Shown piece by piece: positions 8,712-16,475 of a DNA stretch of 25,593 nt. This DNA comes from Clostridiales bacterium (GTDB lineage Bacteria; Bacillota; Clostridia; Lutisporales; Lutisporaceae). Below the pieces are notes generated by a model. It saw nothing but the letters and a program-made list of their open reading frames with translations, was not told the DNA's origin and searched no databases. How positions within the stretch are numbered: position 1 is the stretch's first letter; every line of letters begins with the position of its first letter. A program made the position numbers and the translations under genes. Where the stretch lies: positions 1 through 25,593 of the forward strand of contig JAAYKT010000044.1 in NCBI GenBank assembly GCA_012522255.1, given 5' to 3'.

Positions 8712-8752
8712 GCTGTTAGGTCTTAGCTTTTAGGTATTAGGGGTTACAGTCG
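8711..8752. repeat. Degenerate heptamer tract, unit like AGGTNTT
   Basis: Six units in register: AGCTGTT, AGGTCTT, AGCTTTT, AGGTATT, AGGGGTT, ACAGTCG. The AGCTGTTAGG start also ends the tracts at 9344 and 16476, linking them. Lies directly after the kce stop codon. Confidence 0.65.
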
Positions 8753-8830
8753 CCAGTTAACATACATTGGATGGCGATATTAGAAATTCAATTGTAGACT
8801 GATGTCTGTAAAAAACGGGGGTGATGTGGA

Positions 8831-9199
8831 ATGGTTTTTGATGCATATTTATCCGTTTCTTTAAGATGCAAGAAATGCGGTAAACAAAATATTAAAGATC
8901 TTTCTTATTTTGAACTAAAAAAAGCAGAGGGCAGCTCTGTTGACTGCGAGTGCGGTGAACATTTAATCAAGGTTAAAAGTGCCGATCTGAGAACCTTCCA
9001 TATCATTATTTCTTGTTTGGTCTGCAATAAGGAGCATAAATATGTGCTGAAATTCAGGTCAATCCCATTTCAAAAGATTAAAATTCTTTCATGCCCGGCG
9101 ACAATGTATAATATATCTTTTGTCGGGGGAAAATCATTGGTCAGAAAAATGGCAGCAAGGGAACAAAAAGACATGGAAGAACTTTTGAGTAGTATATAG
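8831..9199 (+). CDS. Small cysteine-rich (zinc-ribbon-like) protein of unknown function
   Basis: I do not recognise a named family with confidence. The 122-residue protein has paired cysteines C13/C16 (CKKC), C39/C41 (CEC) and C62/C65 (CLVC), spaced as in double zinc ribbons or CpXC-like domains. After the last pair comes a beta-strand-rich segment (HKYVLKFRSIPFQKI), and the C-terminus is a charged helix (VRKMAAREQKDMEELL). No signal peptide or membrane segment is present. The ATG at 8831 follows GGGGGTGATGTGGA. It stands alone between kce and the transaldolase gene, separated from both by heptamer repeat tracts. A regulatory or metal-binding role is possible but not shown. Confidence 0.7.
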   Translation: MVFDAYLSVSLRCKKCGKQNIKDLSYFELKKAEGSSVDCECGEHLIKVKSADLRTFHIIISCLVCNKEHKYVLKFRSIPFQKIKILSCPATMYNISFVGGKSLVRKMAAREQKDMEELLSSI

Positions 9200-9206
9200 G
9201 ACTTAT

Positions 9207-9248
9207 GGTCACCGGTCGCCGGTCACCGGTCTCCTGTGTTAGGGTCGT
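9207..9248. repeat. Heptamer tract, unit GGTCACC
   Basis: Units: GGTCACC, GGTCGCC, GGTCACC, GGTCTCC, TGTGTTA, GGGTCGT. Four near-perfect copies then decay. It is followed after about 10 bases by a GATCCTTCG...GGATGAC element, the same arrangement as at 1-79 and within 5183-5565. Confidence 0.7.
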
Positions 9249-9257
9249 GCCTTTGGG

Positions 9258-9287
9258 GTCTAAGATCCTTCGTGCCTCAGGATGACA
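9258..9287. repeat. Dispersed palindromic element (GATCCTTCG...GGATGAC arm)
   Basis: Contains AGATCCTTCGTGCCTCAGGA and then TGAC, the short-centre variant also found at 16599-16626. A decayed opposite arm may be present near 9316-9343 (GTGTC...GAAAAATCT). Located in the 225-base gap between the small cysteine-rich gene and the transaldolase gene. Confidence 0.65.
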
Positions 9288-9343
9288 GCATCGGAGCATG
9301 TGGAAGTATCGAAATGTGTCTTTTAAAATGCAGTGAAAAATCT

Positions 9344-9385
9344 TGCTTTCCGCTTTCCACTTTCTACTTTTAGCTGTTAGGTGAT
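9344..9385. repeat. Degenerate heptamer tract, unit like CRCTTTC
   Basis: Units: TGCTTTC, CGCTTTC, CACTTTC, TACTTTT, AGCTGTT, AGGTGAT. Very similar in content and end to the tract at 16476-16524. Lies about 30 bases upstream of the ribosome site of the transaldolase gene. Confidence 0.7.
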
Positions 9386-9424
9386 CCCCGTAATATAATA
9401 ATATAGCAATTCGGAGGTGCTAAC

Positions 9425-10078
9425 GTGAAAATTTTTATCGATACCGCTAACGTGGATGAGATAAAAAGAGCCCACAATATGGGTATAATTTCCGGAGTAA
9501 CTACCAATCCATCTTTGATTGCCAAGGAAGGCAGAGATTTTAAACAAGTCGTCAAGGAAATAGCGGAAATAGTTGACGGACCCATAAGCGCAGAAGTTAT
9601 CAGCATGAAATGGCAGCAGATGGTGGGGGAAGCTGTAGAGCTTTCCAAAATACATAAGAACATAGTGATCAAAATACCCATGTGCGAAGAAGGCCTTATC
9701 GCGGTAAAGGTTCTAAAGGAAAAAGGAATAAGGACCAATGTTACATTAATCTTTTCTGCAAACCAGGCACTTTTAGCAGCCGTAGCCGGCGCATCTTTTG
9801 TAAGCCCTTTTATCGGCAGATTGGATGATATAGGGCACATCGGTATGGAGATAGTGAGAGACACGGTGGAAATATTCGATATATACGGACTCCAAACAGA
9901 GGTAATTTCTGCAAGTATAAGGCACCCAATGCATGTCACGGAATCGGCTTTAGCCGGAGCTCATATATGTACAATTCCTTTTAATGTTATTATGAAAATG
10001 GTTTCACACCCACTGACAGACATAGGAATAAAGAGGTTTCTTTCAGATTGGGAAAAATTAAGTGGAGGCGATCAATGA
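9425..10078 (+). CDS. tal: Fructose-6-phosphate aldolase / TalC-type transaldolase
   Basis: Class I aldolase-family protein of 217 residues, the short TalC/FSA form (classical TalB enzymes are over 300). It either transfers dihydroxyacetone units in the non-oxidative pentose phosphate pathway or cleaves fructose-6-phosphate; sequence alone does not separate these. Visible hallmarks are FIDTANVDEI at the N-terminus, GVTTNPSLIAKEG at 24-36, and the Schiff-base lysine Lys83 in IVIKIPM, with downstream NVTLIFSANQA and SPFIGRLDDIG. The GTG start at 9425 follows TTCGGAGGTGCTAAC. Next genes are glpX and rho, the arrangement known around ywjH (tal)-glpX-rho in Bacillus and relatives. Confidence 0.92.
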   Translation: MKIFIDTANVDEIKRAHNMGIISGVTTNPSLIAKEGRDFKQVVKEIAEIVDGPISAEVISMKWQQMVGEAVELSKIHKNIVIKIPMCEEGLIAVKVLKEKGIRTNVTLIFSANQALLAAVAGASFVSPFIGRLDDIGHIGMEIVRDTVEIFDIYGLQTEVISASIRHPMHVTESALAGAHICTIPFNVIMKMVSHPLTDIGIKRFLSDWEKLSGGDQ

Positions 10079-10123
10079 AGACTTTTAGCTTTGTGAAATA
10101 ATGTTATCGTTCACACATCAAGT

Positions 10124-10201
10124 TGCGCGTATTGCTTTGACAAAAGCCATTTGCCGCGCATGTCAAAAGTTGAAGCATCTTAAAAATTTTACTTTTTTAA
10201 G
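10124..10201 (+). other. Nested and alternative stem-loops in the glpX leader
   Basis: TGCGCG (10124-10129) can pair with CGCGCA (10155-10160), enclosing a small hairpin GCTTT-GACA-AAAGC (10134-10147). Alternatively TTTGACA (10136-10142) pairs with TGTCAAA (10161-10167). These pairings are mutually exclusive. An AT-only stem CTTAAAAA/TTTTTTAAG follows at 10179-10201. This may be a structured leader or terminator remnant; I do not recognise a known riboswitch. Confidence 0.35.
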
Positions 10202-10267
10202 GGTGATATCAGGATTGTGAGACCGGTAACAGATTATCTGTAATAAAATTTAAAGGGGGTTTTACTC

Positions 10268-11236
10268 ATGATAGACAGAGATATAGCCATGGGTTTGGTT
10301 AGAGTTACTGAGGTGGCAGCATTGCAGAGCGCCTTATGGATGGGCAGAGGGGATAAAAATGCCGCAGATCAGGCTGCAGTTGACGGAATGAGAAAAATGT
10401 TCGATACTTTACATATAGACGGCATAGTAGTAATCGGTGAAGGTGAACGTGACGAGGCTCCAATGCTTTATATAGGGGAGCAAATCGGTAAAAGAGAGCC
10501 GGAGGACATTCAAGTCGATATAGCCGTTGACCCCTTAGACGGGACAAATTCCGTGGCAAACGGTCTTCCCAACGCCATATCCGTTATCGCTTTGGCCCAA
10601 AGAGGTTGTCTGCTTCATGCACCCGACATGTACATGAATAAAATAGCGGTGGGACCCAAGGCAAGGGGCGTTATAGATATTAAAGCGCCGATCGAAACAA
10701 ATCTGAGAAATATAGCGAGGGCATTGAACAAGGACATCAAAGAAGTAACGGTTACAATGCTTGACAGGGAAAGACATGTAGATCTGGTTAAGGAAGTAAG
10801 AAGAATCGGATGCCGCATCAAGCTTTTCAGAGACGGTGACGTAGCCGCAGCACTGGCGACATGTTTTCCCGGCACCGGTGTAGACGTACTTTTGGGCATC
10901 GGAGGTGCACCGGAAGGAGTTATCTCCGCAGCAGCACTGAAATGTCTGGAGGGAGAATTCCAGGGTGTCCTTTACCCTTCCGATGAAAACGAAATAAAAA
11001 GATGTAACGAGATGGGTATCAAGGACATAAACAAAGTCCTAAAATTTGATGACCTGGTAAGCGGTGACGACGTGTTTTTCGCAGCTACTGGCATATCAGA
11101 CGGAGAGCTTTTAAAAGGAGTGCTTTATTTAGAGAATAACAGAGCCGCCACACATTCTGTAGTAATGAGGTCAAAAACAGGAACTATCAGATTTGTAGAA
11201 GCAACTCATAATTTGTATAAAAAACCAAAATACTAA
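10268..11236 (+). CDS. glpX: Fructose-1,6-bisphosphatase, class II (GlpX)
   Basis: Gluconeogenic phosphatase converting fructose-1,6-bisphosphate to fructose-6-phosphate, metal-dependent, cytoplasmic. 322 residues, typical for class II. The signature loop is VDPLDGTNSVANG at 87-99, with metal and phosphate ligands in GEGERDEAPMLYIGE at 57-71; LFRDGDVAAAL and GIGGAPEGVISAAALKC further along are also GlpX-typical. The ATG start follows AAAGGGGG. It lies between transaldolase and rho as in other Bacillota. Its 189-base upstream gap holds possible RNA structure. No strong intrinsic terminator is seen after it; an imperfect hairpin lies at 11299-11331. Confidence 0.95.
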   Translation: MIDRDIAMGLVRVTEVAALQSALWMGRGDKNAADQAAVDGMRKMFDTLHIDGIVVIGEGERDEAPMLYIGEQIGKREPEDIQVDIAVDPLDGTNSVANGLPNAISVIALAQRGCLLHAPDMYMNKIAVGPKARGVIDIKAPIETNLRNIARALNKDIKEVTVTMLDRERHVDLVKEVRRIGCRIKLFRDGDVAAALATCFPGTGVDVLLGIGGAPEGVISAAALKCLEGEFQGVLYPSDENEIKRCNEMGIKDINKVLKFDDLVSGDDVFFAATGISDGELLKGVLYLENNRAATHSVVMRSKTGTIRFVEATHNLYKKPKY

Positions 11237-11298
11237 ACAGTTCTGTTTTTATATATAAATTTCCACTGTAAATTTTTTGTTAATTAAATATAAAAAAT

Positions 11299-11331
11299 GA
11301 GACTGCTGAGAAAAAGCTTTTCAGTAGTCTC
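11299..11331. other. Imperfect hairpin between glpX and rho (possible weak terminator)
   Basis: GAGACTGCTG pairs with CAGTAGTCTC (one G-U pair), then AAAA/TTTT with an AG bulge and a short loop. On the plus strand it is followed by AAAATCCTTTATAAT rather than a U-run, so termination of glpX is uncertain. The hairpin overlaps the -35 box of a candidate rho promoter. Confidence 0.4.
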
Positions 11332-11346
11332 AAAATCCTTTATAAT
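11318..11346 (+). promoter_or_regulatory. Candidate promoter of rho
   Basis: -35-like TTTTCA (11318-11323), 17-base spacer, and consensus -10 TATAAT (11341-11346). It would give a leader of about 150 bases before the rho TTG start. The -10 is perfect and the -35 weak. Assigned by consensus only. Confidence 0.4.
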
Positions 11347-11503
11347 TGTCGAAGGGCATATATTCCATTTCATGATTATTCAGGTTTTTCTATATAGATT
11401 AATAAAATAAATCCATATTCTATGCAAACAAAGGATAATTAGGCAGTTTTATTTGTTTGAAGCTACCTTTAGAATAAACATGCCATTAAAAGGAGGTGAA
11501 AAT

Positions 11504-13018
11504 TTGGAAGAATTGATGAAAAAGAACCTTACAGAGTTAAGAGAAATGAGCAAAGCCATGGGTATTAAGAACTATTACAAGCTTAAAAAAGAGGTTTTGG
11601 TAAAAGAAATCCTTGAAATGATAGAAGAGGCAAGAAAAGCTCAGGGCATACCAAAAACAAAAGAAAAAGAAGAACAAATAGAGCAGGAGGTAAGTTTGGC
11701 AAAAATAATCGGGCACAAAACACCGGAGGAGACTTATCCCACAGAAGAACCTTATGTAAAAAAGGCGGAAGATTTTGAAGAAAAACAGGAAATAACCGAA
11801 GAAAAACCGGTGGAACCTGAGAAAAGCCAGGAAATAATACCCGAACCTGAAAAACCGCTGAACGAAGAGGAAAGAAAATTTTTCGAATCCAAAGATGTAG
11901 AAAGAGGCGGGGTAGCCGACGGTATTTTGGAAATCCACCAGGAAGGTTTTGGTTTTTTAAGGTCGGATAACTACCAATCAGGGGACAGGGATATTTACAT
12001 ATCACCCTCTCAAATAAGGAGATTTAACCTCAGAACAGGTGACAGAATAACAGGCATAACCAGAGCGGCCAAAGAAGGGGAAAAGTTTCAGGCACTTTTA
12101 TATGTACGCGGAGTCAACGGTGATGAACCCGAATCGGTGATAAAAAGACCGGATTTTGAGGATTTGACGCCTATATATCCAAAAGGAAAATTAGTGATGG
12201 AAGCGGATCCCAAAGATTTATCCACCAGAATCGTTGATCTTTTGGCACCTATAGGCAAAGGTCAAAGGGGCATGATTGTTTCCCAACCGAAAGCAGGAAA
12301 AACAACATTTCTTAAAAAGATTGCCAACAGCATTTCAAAGAATTATCCCGAAATAGAATTGATAGTGCTTTTGATTGATGAAAGGCCTGAGGAAGTAACG
12401 GATATGAAACGTTCCATCAGGGGCGATGTAATATATTCTACTTTTGACGAAATGCCGGAACACCATTGCAAAGTGGCGGAAATAGTTTTGGAGAGGGCAA
12501 AGAGGCTTGTGGAACAAAAGAAAGATGTTGTTGTTCTTCTTGACAGCATAACAAGATTGGCCAGGGCCTATAATTTGACTATAGCACCAACGGGGAGGAC
12601 ACTGTCCGGCGGGTTGGACCCGGGTGCTCTTTATAAGCCCAAGAAGTTCTTCGGTGCAGCCCGTAACATAGAAGAAGGCGGGAGCCTTACCATTCTTGCA
12701 ACGGCTCTTGTGGATACGGGGAGCAGGATGGATGACGTAATATTTGAGGAGTTCAAGGGCACGGGCAATATGGAAATACATTTAGACAGAAAACTTCAGG
12801 AAAAACGTATATTCCCGGCTATAGATATGAATAAATCGGGTACCAGGAGAGAAGAACATCTGTTGAGCCCAACGGAATACGAGGCGGTTATTAAAGTGAG
12901 AAGAGCCCTTGCAACAGGTAACGATACGGAAGTTACGGATTTTATTATAAATAATATGATGAGATATAAGACTAATAAAGAAGTAACGGAATTCTGGATA
13001 AGACAAAATCTACGGTAA
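11504..13018 (+). CDS. rho: Transcription termination factor Rho
   Basis: Hexameric RNA-dependent ATPase ending untranslated transcripts. I start it at the TTG at 11504 because AAAGGAGGTGAAAA directly precedes it, giving 504 residues; a longer in-frame ORF from 11453 lacks a ribosome site. The N-terminal Rho helix domain (LMKKNLTELREMSKAMGIKN...) is followed by a highly charged, Glu/Lys/Pro-rich insertion at roughly 45-130 that many Rho proteins lack. Next comes the cold-shock-like RNA-binding domain (GILEIHQEGFGFLRS... from about 134). The ATPase core has Walker A PKAGKTT at 262-268, LLIDERPEEVTDM, DSITRLARAYN, the Q/R-loop region PTGRTLSGGLDPGALYKPKK, and ends RRALATGNDTEVTDFI. It follows glpX; the usual next gene rpmE is displaced to 19553 by the tungsten operon. 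Confidence 0.95.
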   Translation: MEELMKKNLTELREMSKAMGIKNYYKLKKEVLVKEILEMIEEARKAQGIPKTKEKEEQIEQEVSLAKIIGHKTPEETYPTEEPYVKKAEDFEEKQEITEEKPVEPEKSQEIIPEPEKPLNEEERKFFESKDVERGGVADGILEIHQEGFGFLRSDNYQSGDRDIYISPSQIRRFNLRTGDRITGITRAAKEGEKFQALLYVRGVNGDEPESVIKRPDFEDLTPIYPKGKLVMEADPKDLSTRIVDLLAPIGKGQRGMIVSQPKAGKTTFLKKIANSISKNYPEIELIVLLIDERPEEVTDMKRSIRGDVIYSTFDEMPEHHCKVAEIVLERAKRLVEQKKDVVVLLDSITRLARAYNLTIAPTGRTLSGGLDPGALYKPKKFFGAARNIEEGGSLTILATALVDTGSRMDDVIFEEFKGTGNMEIHLDRKLQEKRIFPAIDMNKSGTRREEHLLSPTEYEAVIKVRRALATGNDTEVTDFIINNMMRYKTNKEVTEFWIRQNLR

Positions 13019-13025
13019 ACGAAAA

Positions 13026-13090
13026 CGACCAGGGGGACGGTTCTCCCGGTCGCTTTTTGGGAGCGACCAGGAGAACCGTCCCCCTGGTTG
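13026..13090. repeat. Long hairpin repeat (GACCAGGGGGACGG family), left flank of the tungsten operon
   Basis: Arms 13026-13053 and 13063-13090 are complementary over 28 bases with one mismatch and one G-U pair, loop of 9 bases. The left arm shares GACCAGGGGGACGGTTCTCC and CGGTCGC with the copy at 19334-19400. It lies eight bases after the rho stop and 23 bases past the stop of the convergent operon, so it may also act as a bidirectional terminator; TTTT follows within a few bases on both strands. A further AACCCCCTGGTTGG tail resembles the tails of the other copies. Confidence 0.85.
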
Positions 13091-13113
13091 GTTTTCAACC
13101 CCCTGGTTGGTTT

Positions 13114-13866
13114 TTATGCATCGCGATATATTTCTTTTAACTTTCCGCTGATCAGAACCTTTTTACAGCCTTCACAAAAATATTCATATTCCAATTCTTT
13201 TTCACTTAGTTTATTTCTGTTATATTCCAATTGTTCTTCTGTTGCAAAGGGTTTGCCGCATCTTTCACATTTAACAAGTTGAAAATCTTTATTCCATATA
13301 GTCCTTATTCCATTTTTTTCTGTGACTTTTATAGCATCGGTAGGGCATACATGGGCACAAGAGGCACAGCCGATGCATGGTGCGGAAGGTTCATCGTAAG
13401 GCGTGGAAACCTTTTTTGTCACACCTCTCATAACCGTTGATATGGCAAAACTGCCCATTTCCTCGCAAGCCTTCACGCATAATCCACAGAGGATGCAATG
13501 TTCATCGGGATCCCCCGAAAATCTGATATCATCAGCCACACCGTATTCTTTTCGCAATTTATTTATAGTATCGTCCAAAGGAGCTCTGGCATATAGAAGC
13601 ATAAGCAGATTTTTCCTCATAAAATTAATTTTTTCCGAGTGCGTGTATACAACGATTTCGCTCCTCACGGGATACAGGCAGGAGGCAACAATTCTTTTAT
13701 GCCCTTTTTCTTCTATTTCCACAATGCATAATCTGCAGCTTCCTAACCCCGGTAAAGCATCGCTGTGACATAGAGTGGGTATAAAGATACCGTTTCTTTT
13801 GGCAATCTGAAGGAGCATTTCACCGCTTTGGGCTTCACATTCTATTCCGTCAATTATTATCTTCAT
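13114..13866 (-). CDS. NuoG/HydA-N-terminus-like iron-sulfur subunit (WorA/BfuA-like), no hydrogenase domain
   Basis: Electron-transfer subunit of 250 residues. An N-terminal plant-type [2Fe-2S] domain carries C33, C44, C47 and C63; two [4Fe-4S] motifs follow (C124, C127, C130, C134 and C164, C167, C170, C174). The C-terminus has an extra CxxC pair set (C200/C203 and C231/C234) that looks like a zinc ribbon or rubredoxin-type site. The H-cluster domain of iron hydrogenases and the molybdopterin domain of formate dehydrogenases are absent, so this is not a hydrogenase. The ATG at 13866 overlaps the stop of the preceding NuoF-like gene (ATGA) and follows GGGAGGCGA; the longer reading from 13929 is an artefact. 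As the last gene of the operon it would carry electrons between the flavin subunit and the tungsten enzyme's ferredoxin chain (inference from the Wor/Bfu architecture). Confidence 0.85.
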   Translation of the reverse strand: MKIIIDGIECEAQSGEMLLQIAKRNGIFIPTLCHSDALPGLGSCRLCIVEIEEKGHKRIVASCLYPVRSEIVVYTHSEKINFMRKNLLMLLYARAPLDDTINKLRKEYGVADDIRFSGDPDEHCILCGLCVKACEEMGSFAISTVMRGVTKKVSTPYDEPSAPCIGCASCAHVCPTDAIKVTEKNGIRTIWNKDFQLVKCERCGKPFATEEQLEYNRNKLSEKELEYEYFCEGCKKVLISGKLKEIYRDA

Positions 13867-15677
13867 ACCTTCGCCTCCCTTTCTATCTTTACTGCATTGA
13901 ATCTGCATACTTCCATACAATTGCCGCATTTAATGCAAAGGGATTGGTCAATGCTGTAGGGAACACTTTTTTGTCCCGTTATGGCAGAAGAGGGACAGTT
14001 TTTTGCACACACGCCGCAGCTGGTGCACAGGTCTTTATCTATTTTAAAAACGGTTAAGTTTCTGCATACGCCTGCGGGACATTTTTTATCATTGATATGT
14101 GCCAAATATTCATCTCGGAAATATTTTAACGTGGTCAGTACCGGGTTGGGTGCTGTTTTGCCCAGTCCACATAGGGAGGCGCTTTCAACGGTATGGCATA
14201 GGTCTTCCAATATATTCAGATCACCTTCCGTACCTTTGCCATTACAAATATCCGTTAATATTTCCAGCATCCGTTTGATACCTTCTCGGCAGGCCACACA
14301 TTTGCCGCAGGATTCTTCTGAAAGAAAATTTATGTAGTATCTTGCCACGTCCACCATGCATGTCCTTTCGTCCATGACGATTATGCCCCCGGAACCCATC
14401 ATGGAGCCGGCTTTTTTTAACGAGTCAAAATCCACGGGGATATCAAGGAGGCTTTCGGGAATGCAACCTCCCGAGGGACCCCCGGTTTGCACTGCCTTGA
14501 ATTTTTTATCTTTGATAATTCCGCCGCCTATTTTAAAAATAAGGTCCCTTAAGTTCATGCCCATTGGTATCTCTACAAGTCCTGTATTTTTTACCTTCCC
14601 CACCAGGGAAAAAACTTTTGTACCTTTGCTGTTTGCCGTGCCTATGGTGTTGAACCATTCACTGCCTTTTATAATAATCTCCGGGATGTTAGCCCAGGTT
14701 TCCACATTGTTGAGTATCGTGGGCTGCCCCCAAAGACCTATTTCTACAGAATGTATGTATTTTGCCCTGGGTTCGCCTACATTTCCTTCAATGGATTGCA
14801 TCAAAGCCGTGGATTCACCGCAGACAAAGGCGCCTCCGCCTCTGACTATCTCTATGTCAAAATCAAAACCGCTGTCCATAATGTTTTTACCTAAAAAACC
14901 TTTGATTCTTGCTTGTTTAAGAGCGGTTTTCATATTTTTTAAAGCCAAAGAGTACTCGTCTCGAATGTAGATAAAACCTCTGTTGGATTTGACGGCGTAG
15001 GCGCAAATGGTCATCCCTTCTATTACGGTGCTCGGATCGCCTTCCATGATACTCCTGTCCATAAAAGCACCGGGGTCTCCTTCGTCGCCGTTGCAAATGA
15101 CATACTTGGGGAAATTATCAAAGCCGGCGCATTGTCTCCATTTGCGACCGGTGGGAAAGCCGCCGCCACCCCTGCCTCTCAGACCGGATTTTTCTATCTC
15201 CGTGATCACGTCTTCCGGTGTCATATCTTCCAGTACTTTGGCAAGTGCTTTATAACCATCACGTTCCATATAGTCCTCTATGTTTGCCGGATCAATTTCA
15301 CCGATGTTTCGCAGAGCTATTTTATATTGGTAATTATAAAAATCAGTGTCCTTATGGGAAATGACTCTTTTTCCTTTTGTAGTATCAAAGATTAAAAGCC
15401 TGTCAATTATTTCGTTTTTAAGCAAAGTTCTTACGACGATTTCTTCCGCATCTTTTGCTTTTACTTTGCTGTAACAGATATTATCAGGCTGGATTTTCAC
15501 CAAAGGACCTTTTTCGCATAGGCCGTTACACCCGGTGGCTTTTATATAGGTTTTGACTTCTGCGTTTGCTTCATGTTTTTCTATGAGCCTTTTCAGCTCT
15601 TTATATACATCCATGCTGTTGTTTGCAAGGCATCCCGTGCCGCAACAAACATAAACCATTCTATTCACTGTCATCAC
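13863..15677 (-). CDS. NuoF/HydB-like flavin and NAD-binding subunit (WorB/BfuB-like)
   Basis: FMN- and NAD(H)-binding iron-sulfur protein of about 600 residues. Domain order: thioredoxin-like [2Fe-2S] domain (C11/C12, C16, C50, C54); NuoF core with the glycine-rich nucleotide loop LRGRGGGGFPTGRKW at 166-180 and NGDEGDPGAFMDR; SLBB region; [4Fe-4S] motif at C457, C460, C463 and C503 (SCGKCVACREG); then a two-cluster ferredoxin tail (C551, C554, C557, C561 and C581, C584, C587, C591). This is the architecture of HydB/BfuB subunits in electron-bifurcating enzymes, where FMN splits electrons between NAD and ferredoxin. The start may be GTG 15677, ATG 15674 or ATG 15659; the first overlaps the end of the NuoE-like gene, indicating translational coupling. 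Its partner is the tungsten enzyme encoded upstream, not a hydrogenase. Confidence 0.92.
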   Translation of the reverse strand: MMTVNRMVYVCCGTGCLANNSMDVYKELKRLIEKHEANAEVKTYIKATGCNGLCEKGPLVKIQPDNICYSKVKAKDAEEIVVRTLLKNEIIDRLLIFDTTKGKRVISHKDTDFYNYQYKIALRNIGEIDPANIEDYMERDGYKALAKVLEDMTPEDVITEIEKSGLRGRGGGGFPTGRKWRQCAGFDNFPKYVICNGDEGDPGAFMDRSIMEGDPSTVIEGMTICAYAVKSNRGFIYIRDEYSLALKNMKTALKQARIKGFLGKNIMDSGFDFDIEIVRGGGAFVCGESTALMQSIEGNVGEPRAKYIHSVEIGLWGQPTILNNVETWANIPEIIIKGSEWFNTIGTANSKGTKVFSLVGKVKNTGLVEIPMGMNLRDLIFKIGGGIIKDKKFKAVQTGGPSGGCIPESLLDIPVDFDSLKKAGSMMGSGGIIVMDERTCMVDVARYYINFLSEESCGKCVACREGIKRMLEILTDICNGKGTEGDLNILEDLCHTVESASLCGLGKTAPNPVLTTLKYFRDEYLAHINDKKCPAGVCRNLTVFKIDKDLCTSCGVCAKNCPSSAITGQKSVPYSIDQSLCIKCGNCMEVCRFNAVKIEREAKV

Positions 15678-16113
15678 CGCCGTATTCTTTGAGGATTTCC
15701 CGAACCATTTTAGATGTAAGCTTGCCGTAATATTTATCGTTTATAACCATAACAGGTGCGATTGCGCAGGAACCAAGGCAATTTACTGTTTCCAAAGAAA
15801 ACTTGCCATCCTTGGTGGTCTCTCCCGGCTTGATGCCTAAAGAATTTTCTATTTCATCCAGCAGAGTTTGGGAGGACCTGATATGGCAAGCGGTACCATC
15901 ACAGACTTTTATGATGTTTTTTCCTTTTGGTTCGAGGCTCAGGGCTTTATAAAAAGTTGCCATGCTATAAAGCTTTGAAATGGGAACATTTAGATATTCA
16001 GATAGCTCAATCAGCTTTTCTTTTGGGATATAGTTATACTCTTTTTGCAAATCCTGCAAAATTGATAGGGTGTATCTTTGTTCTTTGGGATAGTTTTCAA
16101 ACAAAATCATCAC
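15661..16113 (-). CDS. NuoE/HydC-like thioredoxin-fold [2Fe-2S] subunit (WorC/BfuC-like)
   Basis: About 150 residues, the normal NuoE size. A helical N-terminal domain (KEQRYTLSILQDLQKEYNYI) is followed by a thioredoxin-like fold with cysteines C71 and C76 (CDGTACHIRSS) and C112 and C116 (CLGSCAIAP) binding one [2Fe-2S] cluster. In bifurcating enzymes this subunit associates with the NuoF-like protein. The start is either GTG 16113 or the adjacent ATG 16110; the ribosome site is weak (GGACGGTG). It lies 26 bases after the MoaD-like gene and overlaps the NuoF-like gene, so the three are co-transcribed. Confidence 0.92.
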   Translation of the reverse strand: MMILFENYPKEQRYTLSILQDLQKEYNYIPKEKLIELSEYLNVPISKLYSMATFYKALSLEPKGKNIIKVCDGTACHIRSSQTLLDEIENSLGIKPGETTKDGKFSLETVNCLGSCAIAPVMVINDKYYGKLTSKMVREILKEYGGDDSE

Positions 16114-16139
16114 CGTCCATAACTTTTAGTTTATGTGCT

Positions 16140-16409
16140 TTAGCCGCCGGCAACAACGGGGAAGATGCTTATTTCGTCTTCCGGGCTTAACAATGAGTCA
16201 AGGCCTTGTAAGTGGACAATATTCCTGCCATTAACTAAGATGATTATTTCATCGCTAAGATCGTCCCCCGCAAAGACCTTATTTCTGAACTTGGGTCCGT
16301 ACATTTCGCATAGCTTAAGCAAAAGGGATCTTAAGTTTTTGTGATATTCTACATAAACCTCTTTTGTTCCCGTGTAATCTCTTATATAAGCAAAAAATAG
16401 AACTTTCAT
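16140..16409 (-). CDS. moaD: MoaD/ThiS-family sulfur carrier protein
   Basis: Ubiquitin-like small protein of 89 residues ending in Gly-Gly (VVAGG), the C-terminal tail that is adenylated and thiocarboxylated to donate sulfur for the pyranopterin dithiolene of Mo/W cofactors. The N-terminus MKVLFFAYIRDYTG and the central EIIILVNGRNI strand fit the fold, and LLSPEDEISIFPVVAGG is a typical MoaD end. The ATG at 16409 follows CGGAGTGA; an in-frame upstream ATG at 16487 lies in repeat DNA and is rejected. Presence inside a tungsten-enzyme operon suggests a dedicated cofactor role. A repeat-filled gap of about 370 bases separates it from the AOR gene upstream, so it may have its own promoter. Confidence 0.88.
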   Translation of the reverse strand: MKVLFFAYIRDYTGTKEVYVEYHKNLRSLLLKLCEMYGPKFRNKVFAGDDLSDEIIILVNGRNIVHLQGLDSLLSPEDEISIFPVVAGG

Positions 16410-16432
16410 AAAATCACTCCGTATCTGTATCA

Positions 16433-16467
16433 GGCTCTTGGCTGCCGGGCACCGGGCACCGGGTTTA
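16433..16467. repeat. Heptamer tract, unit GGGCACC
   Basis: Units: GGCTCTT, GGCTGCC, GGGCACC, GGGCACC, GGGTTTA. The first 33 bases match the start of the tandem repeat unit at 5183 exactly, and the preceding TCTGTATCA is also shared with the unit junction at 5317-5325. Confidence 0.75.
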
Positions 16468-16475
16468 TTTTCGCT

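Noticed and set aside
13114..16113. NAD(P)-reducing iron hydrogenase operon
   Set aside because: The subunits resemble HydABC/Hnd accessory parts, but the H-cluster domain is missing and the catalytic partner next door is an AOR.
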